This document shows, one piece after another, positions 46,414 through 55,279 of a stretch of 64,000 nucleotides of DNA (the first letter of the stretch is position 1; each line of letters opens with the position of its first letter). The notes under the pieces were generated by a model, which saw only the letters and a list, made by a program, of their open reading frames with translations, was not told the DNA's origin and did not search any database. Origin of the DNA: Mangrovitalea sediminis (lineage in GTDB: Bacteria; Pseudomonadota; Gammaproteobacteria; Pseudomonadales; Oleiphilaceae); the NCBI RefSeq assembly GCF_002514725.1, contig NZ_NTLB01000005.1:248001-312000 (forward strand). The letters are read 5' to 3'. The translations under genes were made by a program, and so were the position numbers.

Positions 46414-46875
46414 ATGCAACTTATCATCATGCGTCATGGTGAAGCCGGCTGGCATAGCGACGATCGTCAGCGGGCGCTGACGGACGCCGGTCGTATACGG
46501 GCCGAGCTGGTAGCGCGCCAGATTTCGGCGTCCGAGGACTGGAGGCCTGCACAGCTCTGGTGCAGCCCATTGGTCCGTGCGAGACAGACAGCAGATATCG
46601 TGGGGCGGGTACTGGGGCTTGTTGCCGAGGAGCGATCCTTTCTGACCCCGGACGATGATCCCGCCCAGTGCCTCGACATGCTTCAGGTTTTGGGTGAGGA
46701 GGCGACGGTGATGCTTGTTTCTCACATGCCTTTTGTCGGTGCGCTAACCACCTTGCTGGTTGAAGGGCACCGGAGGGGTATTCCTTTCGGCACGGCTCAG
46801 GCCGTGCGTCTCGTCATGCCGGTTGCCGGCCCAGGTTGCGCCGAACTCAAAGGGTTCCTTCCTGCACATCACTAG
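46414..46875 (+). CDS. sixA: Phosphohistidine phosphatase SixA
   Basis: 153 residues of the histidine-phosphatase superfamily. The catalytic RHG is in QLIIMRHGEAGWHSDD (His phosphorylated during turnover), the second Arg is in LWCSPLVRARQTADI, and the late His is in MLVSHMPFVGAL. It removes phosphate from His-phosphorylated proteins such as HPt domains or PTS components. It directly follows gpsA after 10 bp, a common arrangement in gammaproteobacteria. Confidence 0.9.
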   Translation: MQLIIMRHGEAGWHSDDRQRALTDAGRIRAELVARQISASEDWRPAQLWCSPLVRARQTADIVGRVLGLVAEERSFLTPDDDPAQCLDMLQVLGEEATVMLVSHMPFVGALTTLLVEGHRRGIPFGTAQAVRLVMPVAGPGCAELKGFLPAHH

Positions 46876-46907
46876 CTGAACGTTTTATTATCAAGACATT
46901 AGGCAGA

Positions 46908-48041
46908 TCATTTGATGATCTGTGTTAGCGTCCGAACCGCGGTTTCGATAACCGCTGACGGTGTGTAGAAGTGGGGAGAGAAGCGGACACCACCACCGCG
47001 ATAGGCGCAGACGACCCCTCGGTTCATCAGTTCCTGATACAGTTTTGCGCTGTCATGTCCTTCCAGCCGAAAGGTGAAGATTCCGGCCCGCTGCTCAGGA
47101 TTTACCGGGGTAATCTGTCGATAGCCGGGCAAGGGGGTTAGCAGCGTCTCCAGCCAGGATAGGCGATCGGCTATACCTCGCTGTATTTCCTCAAGCCCGG
47201 CCTCCAGAAGCAGGGAGGTGCTGGCCTGCAGTGTATAGATGCCCAGCATGTTAGGGCTACCGCACTCGAAACGCAGAGCATCCTCTGCCGGCTCCCAGTC
47301 CTTGCGATCGAAATCTCCGCGATGCTTCACCATATGCCAACCGTATTCATGGAGCTGCAGGCTGTCGCGCAGCTCGGGGCGGACATAGAACAGGCAGAGT
47401 CCCTCGGCACCCAGCATCCATTTGTGGCCGTCGGCCATGGTGAAATCGATGGGCAGCGCCTGTACATCCATTGGTTCAGCGCCAATGCTCTGGATGGCGT
47501 CGACGCAGAACAGTATGCCCCGTTCCCGGCAGGCATCTCCCAGGCGCTTGAGATCTAGACGCAGCCCGGTGCCATACTGCACGGCGCTTATTGAAACGAG
47601 TTTTGTGCGCGGGCTAAGACAGGTCTCGACCGCACCTTCTGGATCGTCCTCGTTCAGTGTCGCCACGGCGACCTTAACGCCTTGTGGGGCCAGGGATTCC
47701 CAGACGATACGATTCGACGGGAATTCCTGGTCGCTGATGACGATTTCATCTCCCGCTTCCCACGACAAGCCCCAGGCGACCATCGACAAGGCTTCGGAGG
47801 TGTTCTTCACCAGCGCAATGTCCTGTGGCGAAGGCGCATTGACCAACTGCGCCAATTGGCGGCGGAGTTGCGTTTCAACCGCCAGCCAGTGGGGATAGTG
47901 CCGAGCGCCTTCTACGACATTTTGCCGGGCGAAGGCGGTTAGGGCGTCACCGGCACGCCTGGGCCAGGGTGCCACGGCGGCGTGGTTGAGGTAGGCAATT
48001 TCCGGGTCCTGGGGAAATTCCTGTGCAAGGTCGAGTGCCAT
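46908..48041 (-). CDS. Class V aminotransferase family protein
   Basis: 377 residues from ATG 48041 (MALDLAQEFPQDPEIAYLNHAAVAPWP), preceded by a GGAGAG site; the frame extends to 48107. PLP-dependent: NTSEALSMVAWGLSWE is the cofactor phosphate region, VDAIQSIGAEPMD contains the PLP-ring Asp, and TMADGHKWMLGAEGLCLFYV holds the Schiff-base Lys. It is cysteine-desulfurase/isopenicillin-epimerase-like, but no conserved active-site Cys loop is seen, so a transaminase or lyase role is more likely. It converges on sixA. Confidence 0.82.
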   Translation of the reverse strand: MALDLAQEFPQDPEIAYLNHAAVAPWPRRAGDALTAFARQNVVEGARHYPHWLAVETQLRRQLAQLVNAPSPQDIALVKNTSEALSMVAWGLSWEAGDEIVISDQEFPSNRIVWESLAPQGVKVAVATLNEDDPEGAVETCLSPRTKLVSISAVQYGTGLRLDLKRLGDACRERGILFCVDAIQSIGAEPMDVQALPIDFTMADGHKWMLGAEGLCLFYVRPELRDSLQLHEYGWHMVKHRGDFDRKDWEPAEDALRFECGSPNMLGIYTLQASTSLLLEAGLEEIQRGIADRLSWLETLLTPLPGYRQITPVNPEQRAGIFTFRLEGHDSAKLYQELMNRGVVCAYRGGGVRFSPHFYTPSAVIETAVRTLTQIIK

Positions 48042-48213
48042 GCAGGTTGCTCTCCGGTTTACAGCGGTGCTGGACAGAACGGTTGAATTGCGGGGGATGG
48101 CCCCCATTTACAGGAAAAGGCGGTTATCCTGATGCCATCGACTGCCCAGACACGCAATAGTGGATGTCGATGGCCGCTTACTTGATATGACTATGGCTGC
48201 ATCGGGAGGTGCT

Positions 48214-48789
48214 ATGCAAGGCCGGCAACGGGATCCGGAATCCCTGGCGCAACAGGTGGAACCGTTACACCGGAAAAGTGCGTCGCCGCCGCCCGTCGAG
48301 TCCTGGCATCCGGAATTTTCCGGCGACATTGATATCCGTATTGCTCGAGATGGCCAGTGGTACTTCAAAGGTGCACCGATCGAGCGGCAGAGCTTTGTCG
48401 CGCTTTTCTCCACGATTCTAAGAAAGGATGACGACGGAGACTACTATCTGGTCACGCCGGTGGAAAAATGGCGTATCAGGGTGGATGACGCTCCCTTTGT
48501 TGCCCATTCCCTGTCGGCGGAGGGGCAAGGAGAAGGCCAGAAGCTGTCCTTTGTCACCAATGCCGGCGATACGATTGTGCTTGGGGCGGACCATCCGCTT
48601 GAAGTGCATACGCATGTGGAAACGGGGGAACCCTCTCCCTATATCCGGGTCCGGCGCAATCTGTATGCCCTGATCGAGCGTTCCACTTTCTACCATCTGG
48701 TTGAACTTGCGGTTTCACGAGAGGGAAGTAACGGCACCGAACTGGGTGTATGGAGCGATGGAAATTTCTACCCGATAGGAACTCTCTAG
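48214..48789 (+). CDS. DUF1285-family protein
   Basis: 191 residues from ATG 48214, which has GGAGG 4 bp upstream; a GTG at 48160 is in frame but lacks such a site. The family pattern is WHPEFSGDIDIRIARDGQWYFKGAPIERQSFVALFSTILRKDDDGDYYLVTPVEKWRIRVDDAPFVA, split here as WHPEFSGDIDIRIARDG and YLVTPVEKWRIRVDDAPF. The fold is a small beta-rich cytoplasmic protein of unknown function. It is divergent from the aminotransferase gene. Confidence 0.85.
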   Translation: MQGRQRDPESLAQQVEPLHRKSASPPPVESWHPEFSGDIDIRIARDGQWYFKGAPIERQSFVALFSTILRKDDDGDYYLVTPVEKWRIRVDDAPFVAHSLSAEGQGEGQKLSFVTNAGDTIVLGADHPLEVHTHVETGEPSPYIRVRRNLYALIERSTFYHLVELAVSREGSNGTELGVWSDGNFYPIGTL

Positions 48790-49000
48790 CCGGAAGCCGG
48801 CAGGGGCGTGCCTTTCAACCGTTGGGCCTTTGCCCTAAACTGGTACTTTGGGCCGGTGTTCGAGGGAGGGCACGAAGCCGGACGTAAATCATTGTCCTCA
48901 AACACGGTGGTCGTGAGTCCCTCTGTGCAGTCTGACTGTTCACGTACACTTTCGATTACCTCATCCAAAAGGCTGCCGAGTAGGCACACAAGGAGCAAAT

Positions 49001-49456
49001 ATGTCCGAACCCCGTGTTGTAACCATCCACTACACGCTGACCAATGATGCCGGCGAAGTTCTAGACTCGTCGCGCGAGCGTGAGCCGCTGAGTTACCTGG
49101 AAGGGGCCCAGAATATTATCAGTGGTCTGGAAGAGGCCCTGAACGAGCAGGAAGCCGGTGCTCAGCTGAAAGTATCCATCGAAGCGGAAGATGCCTACGG
49201 CGAGCAGCGTGAAGAGCTGGTCCAGCCGGTACCGCGCAGCGCCTTCGAAGGCGTTGACAATGTGGAGCCGGGAATGCAGTTCCAGGCGCAAACGCCAGGT
49301 GGTCCTCAGGTCGTGCGGGTTGTCCGTGTGGAAGAAGACACCGTGGTCATCGATGCCAACCATCCGTTGGCGGGCCAGCGTCTGCATTTCGATGTGGAAG
49401 TCGTCGGCACCCGTGAGGCGACTGAAGAAGAAACGACTCACGGTCACGCGCACTAA
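49001..49456 (+). CDS. FKBP-type peptidyl-prolyl isomerase (SlyD/SlpA-like)
   Basis: 151 residues with AAGGAG 6 bp before ATG. FKBP strands (RVVTIHYTLTNDAGEVLDSSRER, PLSYLEGAQNIISGLEEAL) are interrupted by the insert-in-flap chaperone domain (about 70-125: AEDAYGEQREELVQPVPRSAF). The C-terminal HGHAH is a short histidine tail, far less than the metal-binding tail of SlyD. It aids proline-limited folding in the cytoplasm. Confidence 0.9.
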   Translation: MSEPRVVTIHYTLTNDAGEVLDSSREREPLSYLEGAQNIISGLEEALNEQEAGAQLKVSIEAEDAYGEQREELVQPVPRSAFEGVDNVEPGMQFQAQTPGGPQVVRVVRVEEDTVVIDANHPLAGQRLHFDVEVVGTREATEEETTHGHAH

Positions 49457-49512
49457 TATTGCCCGGCTGGCTCCTCGGGCGGCATCGCTCGAGGGGGGCT
49501 GTGTGCGATATA

Positions 49513-49540
49513 AAAAAAGCGACCTTATGGTCGCTTTTTT
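49513..49540. terminator. Bidirectional Rho-independent terminator after FKBP gene
   Basis: AAAAAAGCGACC, 4-nt loop, GGTCGCTTTTTT, then GTTTTT on the plus strand. A-tract and T-tract on both sides allow termination in both directions. Confidence 0.92.
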
Positions 49541-49573
49541 GTTTTTATGGAAGGTCTTCCACCTTTTCCCCAA

Positions 49574-49597
49574 CCCCTCTCCCGCCAGGGAGAGGGG
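49574..49597. repeat. Palindromic repeat at etfD 3' end
   Basis: CCCCTCTCCC, GCCA, GGGAGAGGGG: a perfect 10-bp stem. This motif type recurs in intergenic regions of many proteobacteria. It lies 15 bp past the etfD stop and lacks a T-tract. Confidence 0.6.
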
Positions 49598-49611
49598 GCG
49601 GCCAAAGGCCG

Positions 49612-51261
49612 TTACATGTTGGGATAGTTAGGACCACCGCCGCCTTCCGGCGTTACCCAGGTAATGTTCTGGGCCGGGTCCTTGATGTCACAGGTCTTGC
49701 AGTGAACACAGTTTTGCGCGTTGATCTGGAAGCGCTTGCCGCCATCATCGGCTTCTACCACTTCATACACGCCTGCCGGGCAGTATCGCTGTGCTGGCTC
49801 GTTGTATTTCGGTAGGTTCTCCTTGATCGGAGTATCCGGATTGGTCAGCTTCAGGTGAATCGGCTGATCCTCTTCGTGGTTGGTGTTTGAAATGAACACC
49901 GAGGACAGGCGATCAAACGTCAGCGTGTTGTCCGGCTTGGGATAAGTGATCTTTTTGCACTGATCCGCCGGTTTGAGGGTCGAATAGTCCGGAATCGTGT
50001 CGTGGAACGTGAACGGCAGGCTACCGCGCAGGATGTTTTGCTCGAAGAAGGCAATGCCCGCTCCGATCACGTTGCCAAACTTATGCATGCTTGGGCCGAA
50101 ATTCCGCTCCGCATACAATTCCTTGTACAGCCAGCTGTTCTTGAAGCGATCGGCGAATTCGACAATCTCTTCACCGGTCTTTCCGCCCTTGAGGGCTTCG
50201 AAGACGGCTTCAGCGCCCAACAGGCCGGATTTCATCGCAGTGTGGGAACCCTTGATCTTGGAAAAGTTCAAGGTTCCAGCATCGCAGCCCAGCAGTAGAC
50301 CACCTGGGAAGCTCATTTTGGGCAGGCTGTTGAAGCCCCCTTTGGTAATGGCCCGCGCACCATAGGAAACTCGCTTACCGCCTTCCAGGTACTTGCGGAT
50401 CTCCGGATGCAGCTTCAGGCGCTGGAATTCCTCGAACGGGCTGATGTTCGGGTTGGAATAGGCCAGGTCGGTAATCAGACCGACGTACACCTGATTGTTT
50501 TCCAGGTGGTACAGAAATGAGCCGCCTGTGGAGTTGCTTTCGGTCAGCGGCCAGCCGGTAGTGTGGACAACCAGGCCTGGCTCGTGTTTGGCAGGATCGA
50601 TATCCCACAGTTCCTTGATGCCGATACCGTAATGCTGCGGGTCCTTGCCTTCATCCAGCTTGTATTGCTTGATGAGGCGTTTGCCGAGATGTCCGCGGCA
50701 GCCTTCACTGAACAGTGTGTACTTGGCGCGCAGCTCCATGCCCGGCATGTAGGTGTCTTTTTGGGAACCATCGCGTGCGACACCCATATCGCCGGTAATG
50801 ACACCCTTAACCTGACCGTCTTCAACGATGACGTCGGCCGCGGCAAATCCCGGGTAGACCTCGACGCCCAGGCCTTCGGCCTGCTCGCCCAGCCAGCGGC
50901 AGAGGTTGCCAAGACTGATGATGTAGTTGCCATGGTTGTGCATATTGCGGGGCACGAAGGTATTCGGCACCTTCATGGCGCTTTCCTGGCTACGCAGCAG
51001 GAAAATGTCGTCGCGCGTGACCGGCGTATTTAGTGGGGCGCCCAGTTCTTTCCAGTTCGGAAACAGTTCGTTAAGGGCTGTGGGCTCGAAAACGGTACCC
51101 GCCAGGATATGAGCTCCGACTTCGGAACCTTTTTCGACGACGCAGACGCTGATCTCCTCACCGGCTTCCTCGGCCATCTGCCGTAGACGGCAGGCTGCCG
51201 ACAGGCCCGCAGGCCCCGCACCGACGATCAGGACATCAAATTCCATCGATTCGCGTTCCAC
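49612..51261 (-). CDS. etfD: Electron-transfer flavoprotein-ubiquinone oxidoreductase
   Basis: 549 residues from GTG 51261 (VERESMEFDVLIVGAGPAGLSA), which has GAGGAG 7 bp upstream and matches the usual MERExMEFDV start; the ATG at 51276 precedes that site. It accepts electrons from ETF and passes them to ubiquinone at the inner membrane. FAD motif at residues 10-30; PGVxxGCDAGTLNFSKIKGSHTAMKSG in the middle; C-terminal 4Fe-4S ligands in RYCPAGVYEVV and NAQNCVHCKTCDIKDP. It is divergent from etfBA. Confidence 0.95.
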   Translation of the reverse strand: MERESMEFDVLIVGAGPAGLSAACRLRQMAEEAGEEISVCVVEKGSEVGAHILAGTVFEPTALNELFPNWKELGAPLNTPVTRDDIFLLRSQESAMKVPNTFVPRNMHNHGNYIISLGNLCRWLGEQAEGLGVEVYPGFAAADVIVEDGQVKGVITGDMGVARDGSQKDTYMPGMELRAKYTLFSEGCRGHLGKRLIKQYKLDEGKDPQHYGIGIKELWDIDPAKHEPGLVVHTTGWPLTESNSTGGSFLYHLENNQVYVGLITDLAYSNPNISPFEEFQRLKLHPEIRKYLEGGKRVSYGARAITKGGFNSLPKMSFPGGLLLGCDAGTLNFSKIKGSHTAMKSGLLGAEAVFEALKGGKTGEEIVEFADRFKNSWLYKELYAERNFGPSMHKFGNVIGAGIAFFEQNILRGSLPFTFHDTIPDYSTLKPADQCKKITYPKPDNTLTFDRLSSVFISNTNHEEDQPIHLKLTNPDTPIKENLPKYNEPAQRYCPAGVYEVVEADDGGKRFQINAQNCVHCKTCDIKDPAQNITWVTPEGGGGPNYPNM

Positions 51262-51955
51262 GTTTTGTCTCCTCAAGCTTCACCAATGGATGAAAGGATC
51301 TCGTCACGCAAGGCGTGTCACAGAAACCTTGTGCTTTTAAAGGCACCCCTGGGGCAGCATGCCGCCAGCGTGGGCCCGGCGGGGAGTCTCCGGGACTCCC
51401 TCCTTATTATTCGACCGGTTCATATTTCAAAGGGGCTTTTCGCCGCCGGCCGCTCGGACGGGCCACATTCTAGCGAAAGGTGCCGCCAAGAACGACCATT
51501 TGACGATCCCGGTCGTGACATTCTTCGCTTAAGGATATAACATTTGATGTCTCAAACAAACGTTTGTTTGAATTTTGCCGTAACCCTTGCCGGTGAGCGG
51601 TAAAAGCCCCTGGAAGCCTTCGCTATGGCCCATTTGGAGCCGACGGCATGCTCCTCGGGCTATTGACCATGCGTGTAATTGAGGTCAGTATTAGGGCGCT
51701 TTTGCCCGCGGCTGTCTGCATGAAGGCCAGAAAATTTTTAGCGATTTTCTGGCGTCACCCGGTTATCGGTGTCGCGTTTCGGCCCTCAGGGCTGATGGAA
51801 TCTCAAGCCGCATGCGTTGCCCTAATAGCTTCTCCATAAAAACGGGGGAGCGGAAAGCTTGAGCTGGACTTGCCGGGGATCGGCGATGTTCGCTCGAGTG
51901 ATATGGCATCGGCACGCACAGTTTTATAAACCCATCGTAGAAGAACGAGGAATCT
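51262..51955. other. Regulatory gap between etfD and etfBA
   Basis: 694 bp between divergent genes with no credible ORF. It contains a 20-bp palindrome (51552-51571). The remainder probably carries promoters for both directions, but no -35/-10 pair is unambiguous. Confidence 0.6.
51552..51571. promoter_or_regulatory. PsrA-like operator palindrome
   Basis: TCAAACAAACGTTTGTTTGA is a perfect 20-bp palindrome. It contains C/GAAAC-spacer-GTTTG/C, the recognition pattern reported for PsrA, a TetR-family fatty-acid sensor that represses etfBA and beta-oxidation genes in Pseudomonas. Position between etfD and etfB fits dual control. The psrA gene is not in this window. Confidence 0.7.
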
Positions 51956-52705
51956 ATGAAGGTTCTGGTCGCTGTAAAACGAGTTATCGACTACAACGTC
52001 AAGGTTCGGGTTAAGCCTGATAATACCGGCGTTGATCTGGCCAACGTCAAGATGGCGATGAACCCCTTCTGTGAGATTGCCGTGGAAGAAGCGGTACGTT
52101 TGAAAGAGAAAGGGGTTGCTACCGAGATCGTAGTCGTTTCCATCGGCCCGAAAGCCGCTCAGGAGCAGATTCGTACCGCGCTGGCACTGGGTGCCGATCG
52201 CGGTATTCACATCGAAACCGACGAAGAAGTTCAGTCGCTGCAAGCGGCCAAACTGCTCAAGGCTGTTGTCGATAAGGAAGAACCCAAGCTGGTTATCCTC
52301 GGCAAGCAGTCTATCGACACCGACAACAACCAGACTGGCCAGATGCTGGCGGCATTGGCGGGCATGCCTCAGGGCACTTTCGCCTCTGAAGTGGTTGTCG
52401 ATGGCGACAAGGTTAACGTGACCCGTGAAGTCGATGGTGGTCTCGTTACCGTTCAGCTGAATCTGCCGGCGGTGGTCACCACGGATCTGCGTCTCAATGA
52501 GCCGCGTTATGCTTCGCTGCCGAACATCATGAAAGCCAAGAAAAAGCCGCTGGATACTCAGAGCCCGGCTGATCTGGGCGTCGATCTGACACCTCGCCTG
52601 ACCACCCTGAAAGTCGAAGCGCCGCAAACGCGTAAGGCAGGTATCAAGGTGGGTAGCGTTGAAGAGCTGGTCGACAAACTGAAGAACGAAGCGAAGGTGA
52701 TCTAA
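51956..52705 (+). CDS. etfB: Electron transfer flavoprotein beta subunit
   Basis: 249 residues. It forms the EtfAB heterodimer, binding AMP and taking electrons from acyl-CoA dehydrogenases such as LiuA. Characteristic segments: [21 protein letters not shown] at the N-terminus, [40 protein letters not shown] (AMP site) and [18 protein letters not shown] (recognition loop). An AGGAATC site precedes the ATG. It is followed without gap by etfA. Confidence 0.96.
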   Translation: MKVLVAVKRVIDYNVKVRVKPDNTGVDLANVKMAMNPFCEIAVEEAVRLKEKGVATEIVVVSIGPKAAQEQIRTALALGADRGIHIETDEEVQSLQAAKLLKAVVDKEEPKLVILGKQSIDTDNNQTGQMLAALAGMPQGTFASEVVVDGDKVNVTREVDGGLVTVQLNLPAVVTTDLRLNEPRYASLPNIMKAKKKPLDTQSPADLGVDLTPRLTTLKVEAPQTRKAGIKVGSVEELVDKLKNEAKVI

Positions 52706-53647
52706 ATGAGCATCCTGGTTTTTGCAGAGCACGATAACAGTACCCTGAAGTCTGCGACCCTGAACGTCGTTGGCGCAGCGAAAGCCATTGGCGGTGATAT
52801 CCATGTCCTGGTTGCTGGCCAGAACGTGGGTGGCGTTGCCGAAAAGGCGGCTCAGATCGATGGCGTGTCGAAGGTCCTGGTTGCCGATAATGCCGCTTAC
52901 GGTCATCAACTGGGTGAAAACCTGGCGCTGCTGGTGGCTGAAGTGGGTAAAGGCTACAGCCACATCCTGGCCAATGCCGGTACCACGGGCAAAGACTTCA
53001 TGCCGCGCGTCGCTGCGCTGCTGGACGTTGCGCAGATCTCCGATATCATGCGTGTCGAGTCGGCTGATACCTTCGTGCGTCCGATCTACGCCGGTAACGC
53101 TATTGCAACCGTTAAATCCTCCGATGGCATCAAGGTCATCACTGTGCGCGGTACCGGTTTCGACCCGGTTGCAGGCGAGGGTGGTTCTGCTGCAGTTGAA
53201 AGTATCGACGCAGCGCATGATGCCGGTATTTCGTCTTTCGTTGAAGCGAAGATGGCGGAATCCGATCGTCCTGAGCTGACTGCTGCGAGCATCGTTATTT
53301 CCGGTGGCCGCGGTATGCAGAACGGTGAAAACTTCCACATGCTGGAAAAAGTTGCCGATTTGCTGGGTGCCGCTGTTGGCGCATCCCGTGCCGCTGTCGA
53401 TGCAGGCTTCGTACCGAACGACATGCAGGTCGGCCAGACCGGTAAGATCGTCGCGCCGAACCTCTACATCGCTGTGGGTATCTCCGGTGCCATTCAGCAC
53501 TTGGCGGGTATGTCCGATTCCAAGGTGATTGTTGCAATCAACAAGGATGAGGAAGCACCGATTTTCCAGGTGGCCGATTATGGTCTTGTAGCCGACCTGT
53601 TCGAGGCGGTTCCGCAACTGGAAGCGGAGTTGAAGAAAGTACTGTAA
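52706..53647 (+). CDS. etfA: Electron transfer flavoprotein alpha subunit
   Basis: 313 residues carrying the redox FAD. The C-terminal FAD domain has SGGRGMQNGENFHMLEKVADLLGAAVGASRAAVDAGF, YIAVGISGAIQHLAGM and VIVAINKDEEAPIFQVADYGLVADLFE, the ETF-alpha signature. It begins in the base following the etfB stop, so the subunits are co-translated. A strong terminator follows 19 bp after the stop. Confidence 0.96.
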   Translation: MSILVFAEHDNSTLKSATLNVVGAAKAIGGDIHVLVAGQNVGGVAEKAAQIDGVSKVLVADNAAYGHQLGENLALLVAEVGKGYSHILANAGTTGKDFMPRVAALLDVAQISDIMRVESADTFVRPIYAGNAIATVKSSDGIKVITVRGTGFDPVAGEGGSAAVESIDAAHDAGISSFVEAKMAESDRPELTAASIVISGGRGMQNGENFHMLEKVADLLGAAVGASRAAVDAGFVPNDMQVGQTGKIVAPNLYIAVGISGAIQHLAGMSDSKVIVAINKDEEAPIFQVADYGLVADLFEAVPQLEAELKKVL

Positions 53648-53666
53648 TGTACTGACTTCAATTAAG

Positions 53667-53693
53667 AAAAAGGGCGCTTAGGCGCCCTTTTTT
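53667..53693. terminator. etfA terminator (bidirectional)
   Basis: AAAAAGGGCGC and GCGCCCTTTTTT around a 4-nt loop. It ends the etfBA transcript and could also act on the converging methyltransferase mRNA. Confidence 0.92.
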
Positions 53694-53714
53694 ACGCTGT
53701 AGGGCCGCAATATT

Positions 53715-53867
53715 GTAGGGCGCAATAACCAAGGGGCATTGCGCCGAAAGGGAGGTCCTCAAACCCGCCCGTACCCGGCCTCCACTGACGGACAGCTCTG
53801 CAATGGCCCGCCGGATATGGACAGGCCGCCTCATGCGGCGCAATGCCCTTTGGTTATTGCGCCCTAC
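53715..53867. repeat. REPIN: inverted pair of GTAG-type REPs (third locus)
   Basis: Motifs at 53715-53745 and 53837-53867 are exact reverse complements of each other and differ by two bases from the 31-bp motif in the 285-bp elements. Stem GGCGCAAT/ATTGCGCC is kept. The 91-bp spacer is unrelated to that of the 285-bp element and no element ends are seen. It sits between the convergent 3' ends of etfA and the methyltransferase gene, the typical REPIN location. Confidence 0.75.
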
Positions 53868-53877
53868 GGGCTGTGCG

Positions 53878-54528
53878 CTATTGCTCTCGCTGGGCACTCA
53901 CCAGAAAGATCGGAAACTGTCTGAGCACACCGTCCTCACCGATTTTTTCCATCGTATAGGCGGTATCGAAGTCTATGTTCGCGAAGCCTGCCGCTTCGAG
54001 CCAGCGCCGTATATCATCCCTTTCAAACCCATTGTGAGCTATGCCAGGCTTGTCGCCGTGAAAGGAACCGTCCTCGGCGTCCAGATCTGCCAGTGCCACC
54101 TGGCCTCCCGGGGAGAGATGACCATAAAGCCTTTTCAGGAGACCTGGCACGTCTGCAACATGGTGAAGCGTCATGCTACTGACGATCGCATCGAAAGCAC
54201 CTTCAGGTAGCGTCTGGCTTAGATCGCCCTCGAAGGTTTCGACATTCTTCAGGGGTAACTCCTCGATTTTGCGTTCCAGCACCGCCAACATACCGGGCGC
54301 GCTGTCCATGGCAACCACTTGATGAAAGGAGGGGGCGAGGAGAGCGGTGATGAGCCCTGTGCCGCATCCGAATTCGAGCATTCGGCCGCCACCTGCAGGG
54401 GCTAAACGTTTCAACATCGCTGCGGCAACATGACGTGCCATCGCGAGTCGGCCGGGTTTGTCGTCCCAAGTCGCCGCAACGTCGTTGAATCGCTGAATGT
54501 TGGCCTGGGAAAGCGTGTCGTCACTCAT
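53878..54528 (-). CDS. Class I SAM-dependent methyltransferase
   Basis: 216 residues from ATG 54528 (MSDDTLSQANIQRFNDVAATWDD), with GGAGGA 4 bp upstream. SAM motif I is RMLEFGCGTGLITALLAP, motif II region is VVAMDSAPGMLAVLERK and motif III is GAFDAIVSSMTLHHVADV. Small-molecule methyltransferase, substrate unknown. Its 3' end abuts the third REPIN. Confidence 0.85.
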   Translation of the reverse strand: MSDDTLSQANIQRFNDVAATWDDKPGRLAMARHVAAAMLKRLAPAGGGRMLEFGCGTGLITALLAPSFHQVVAMDSAPGMLAVLERKIEELPLKNVETFEGDLSQTLPEGAFDAIVSSMTLHHVADVPGLLKRLYGHLSPGGQVALADLDAEDGSFHGDKPGIAHNGFERDDIRRWLEAAGFANIDFDTAYTMEKIGEDGVLRQFPIFLVSAQREQ

Positions 54529-54584
54529 GTTGTCCTCCGCCACTCGGTGGGTAAAACGTCATGACCGCCATCGCGGCTTCCTGT

Positions 54585-55223
54585 CTATTCGCTGGGATCG
54601 GGCGTCAGGCGCAGATAGGGACGAATAACCTTATATCCCTTGGGGAAGCGCCGATGGATATCATCTTCGTCCTGCAAGCTGGGAATGATGACGACATCGT
54701 CGCCCTTTTTCCAGTTAACGGGTGTGGCGACCTGATGTTGGTCTGTCAGCTGCAGTGAATCAATCACGCGGAGAATCTCATCGAAATTACGCCCGGTGCT
54801 TAGCGGATACGTAATGATCAGCCGGATTTTCTTGGCGGGATCGATGACAAACAGCGAGCGGACCGTGGCCGAGCTGTCGGCATTCGGGTGGATCATGTCG
54901 TACAGCATCGAAACCTTGCGATCGGGATCGGCGATAATCGGGAAATCGACGTGGGTATGCTGGGTTGTGTTGATGTCATCGATCCATTTTTCATGGGATG
55001 CAACGTCATCGATGCTCAGTGCCAGTACCTTGACATTACGCCTGCTGAATTCATCGTGCAGTTTGGCCGTATAGCCCAATTCCGTGGTGCATACCGGTGT
55101 GAAATCGGCTGGGTGGGAGAACAGGACGCCCCAACTGTCACCCAGCCATTCGTGAAGGTGAATGCGCCCTTTGCTGGAGTCCTGTTCGAAGTCGGGTGCC
55201 ATATCGCCGAGTCGCACTGGCAT
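54585..55223 (-). CDS. 1-Cys peroxiredoxin (Prx6 family)
   Basis: 212 residues. The peroxidatic Cys is in HPADFTPVCTTELG (about residues 36-49), with the family's PxxxT/S-x-x-C pattern. A C-terminal domain (about 130-212) with YPLSTGRNFDEILRVIDSLQLTD and VIIPSLQDEDDIHRRFPKGY is characteristic of the Prx6/AhpC2 type. It reduces peroxides in the cytoplasm. It stands alone between the methyltransferase gene and aacS. Confidence 0.92.
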   Translation of the reverse strand: MPVRLGDMAPDFEQDSSKGRIHLHEWLGDSWGVLFSHPADFTPVCTTELGYTAKLHDEFSRRNVKVLALSIDDVASHEKWIDDINTTQHTHVDFPIIADPDRKVSMLYDMIHPNADSSATVRSLFVIDPAKKIRLIITYPLSTGRNFDEILRVIDSLQLTDQHQVATPVNWKKGDDVVIIPSLQDEDDIHRRFPKGYKVIRPYLRLTPDPSE

Positions 55224-55279
55224 CGTTTCTTATCCTTATATGATCTTGCGGGTGTGAGCCGTAAGCCGATGTGTCACTG

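Noticed and set aside
51803-53617. 604-residue minus-strand open frame
   Set aside because: Antisense to etfB and etfA, which are certain; its composition (many N, D, R, H) is that of a shadow frame.
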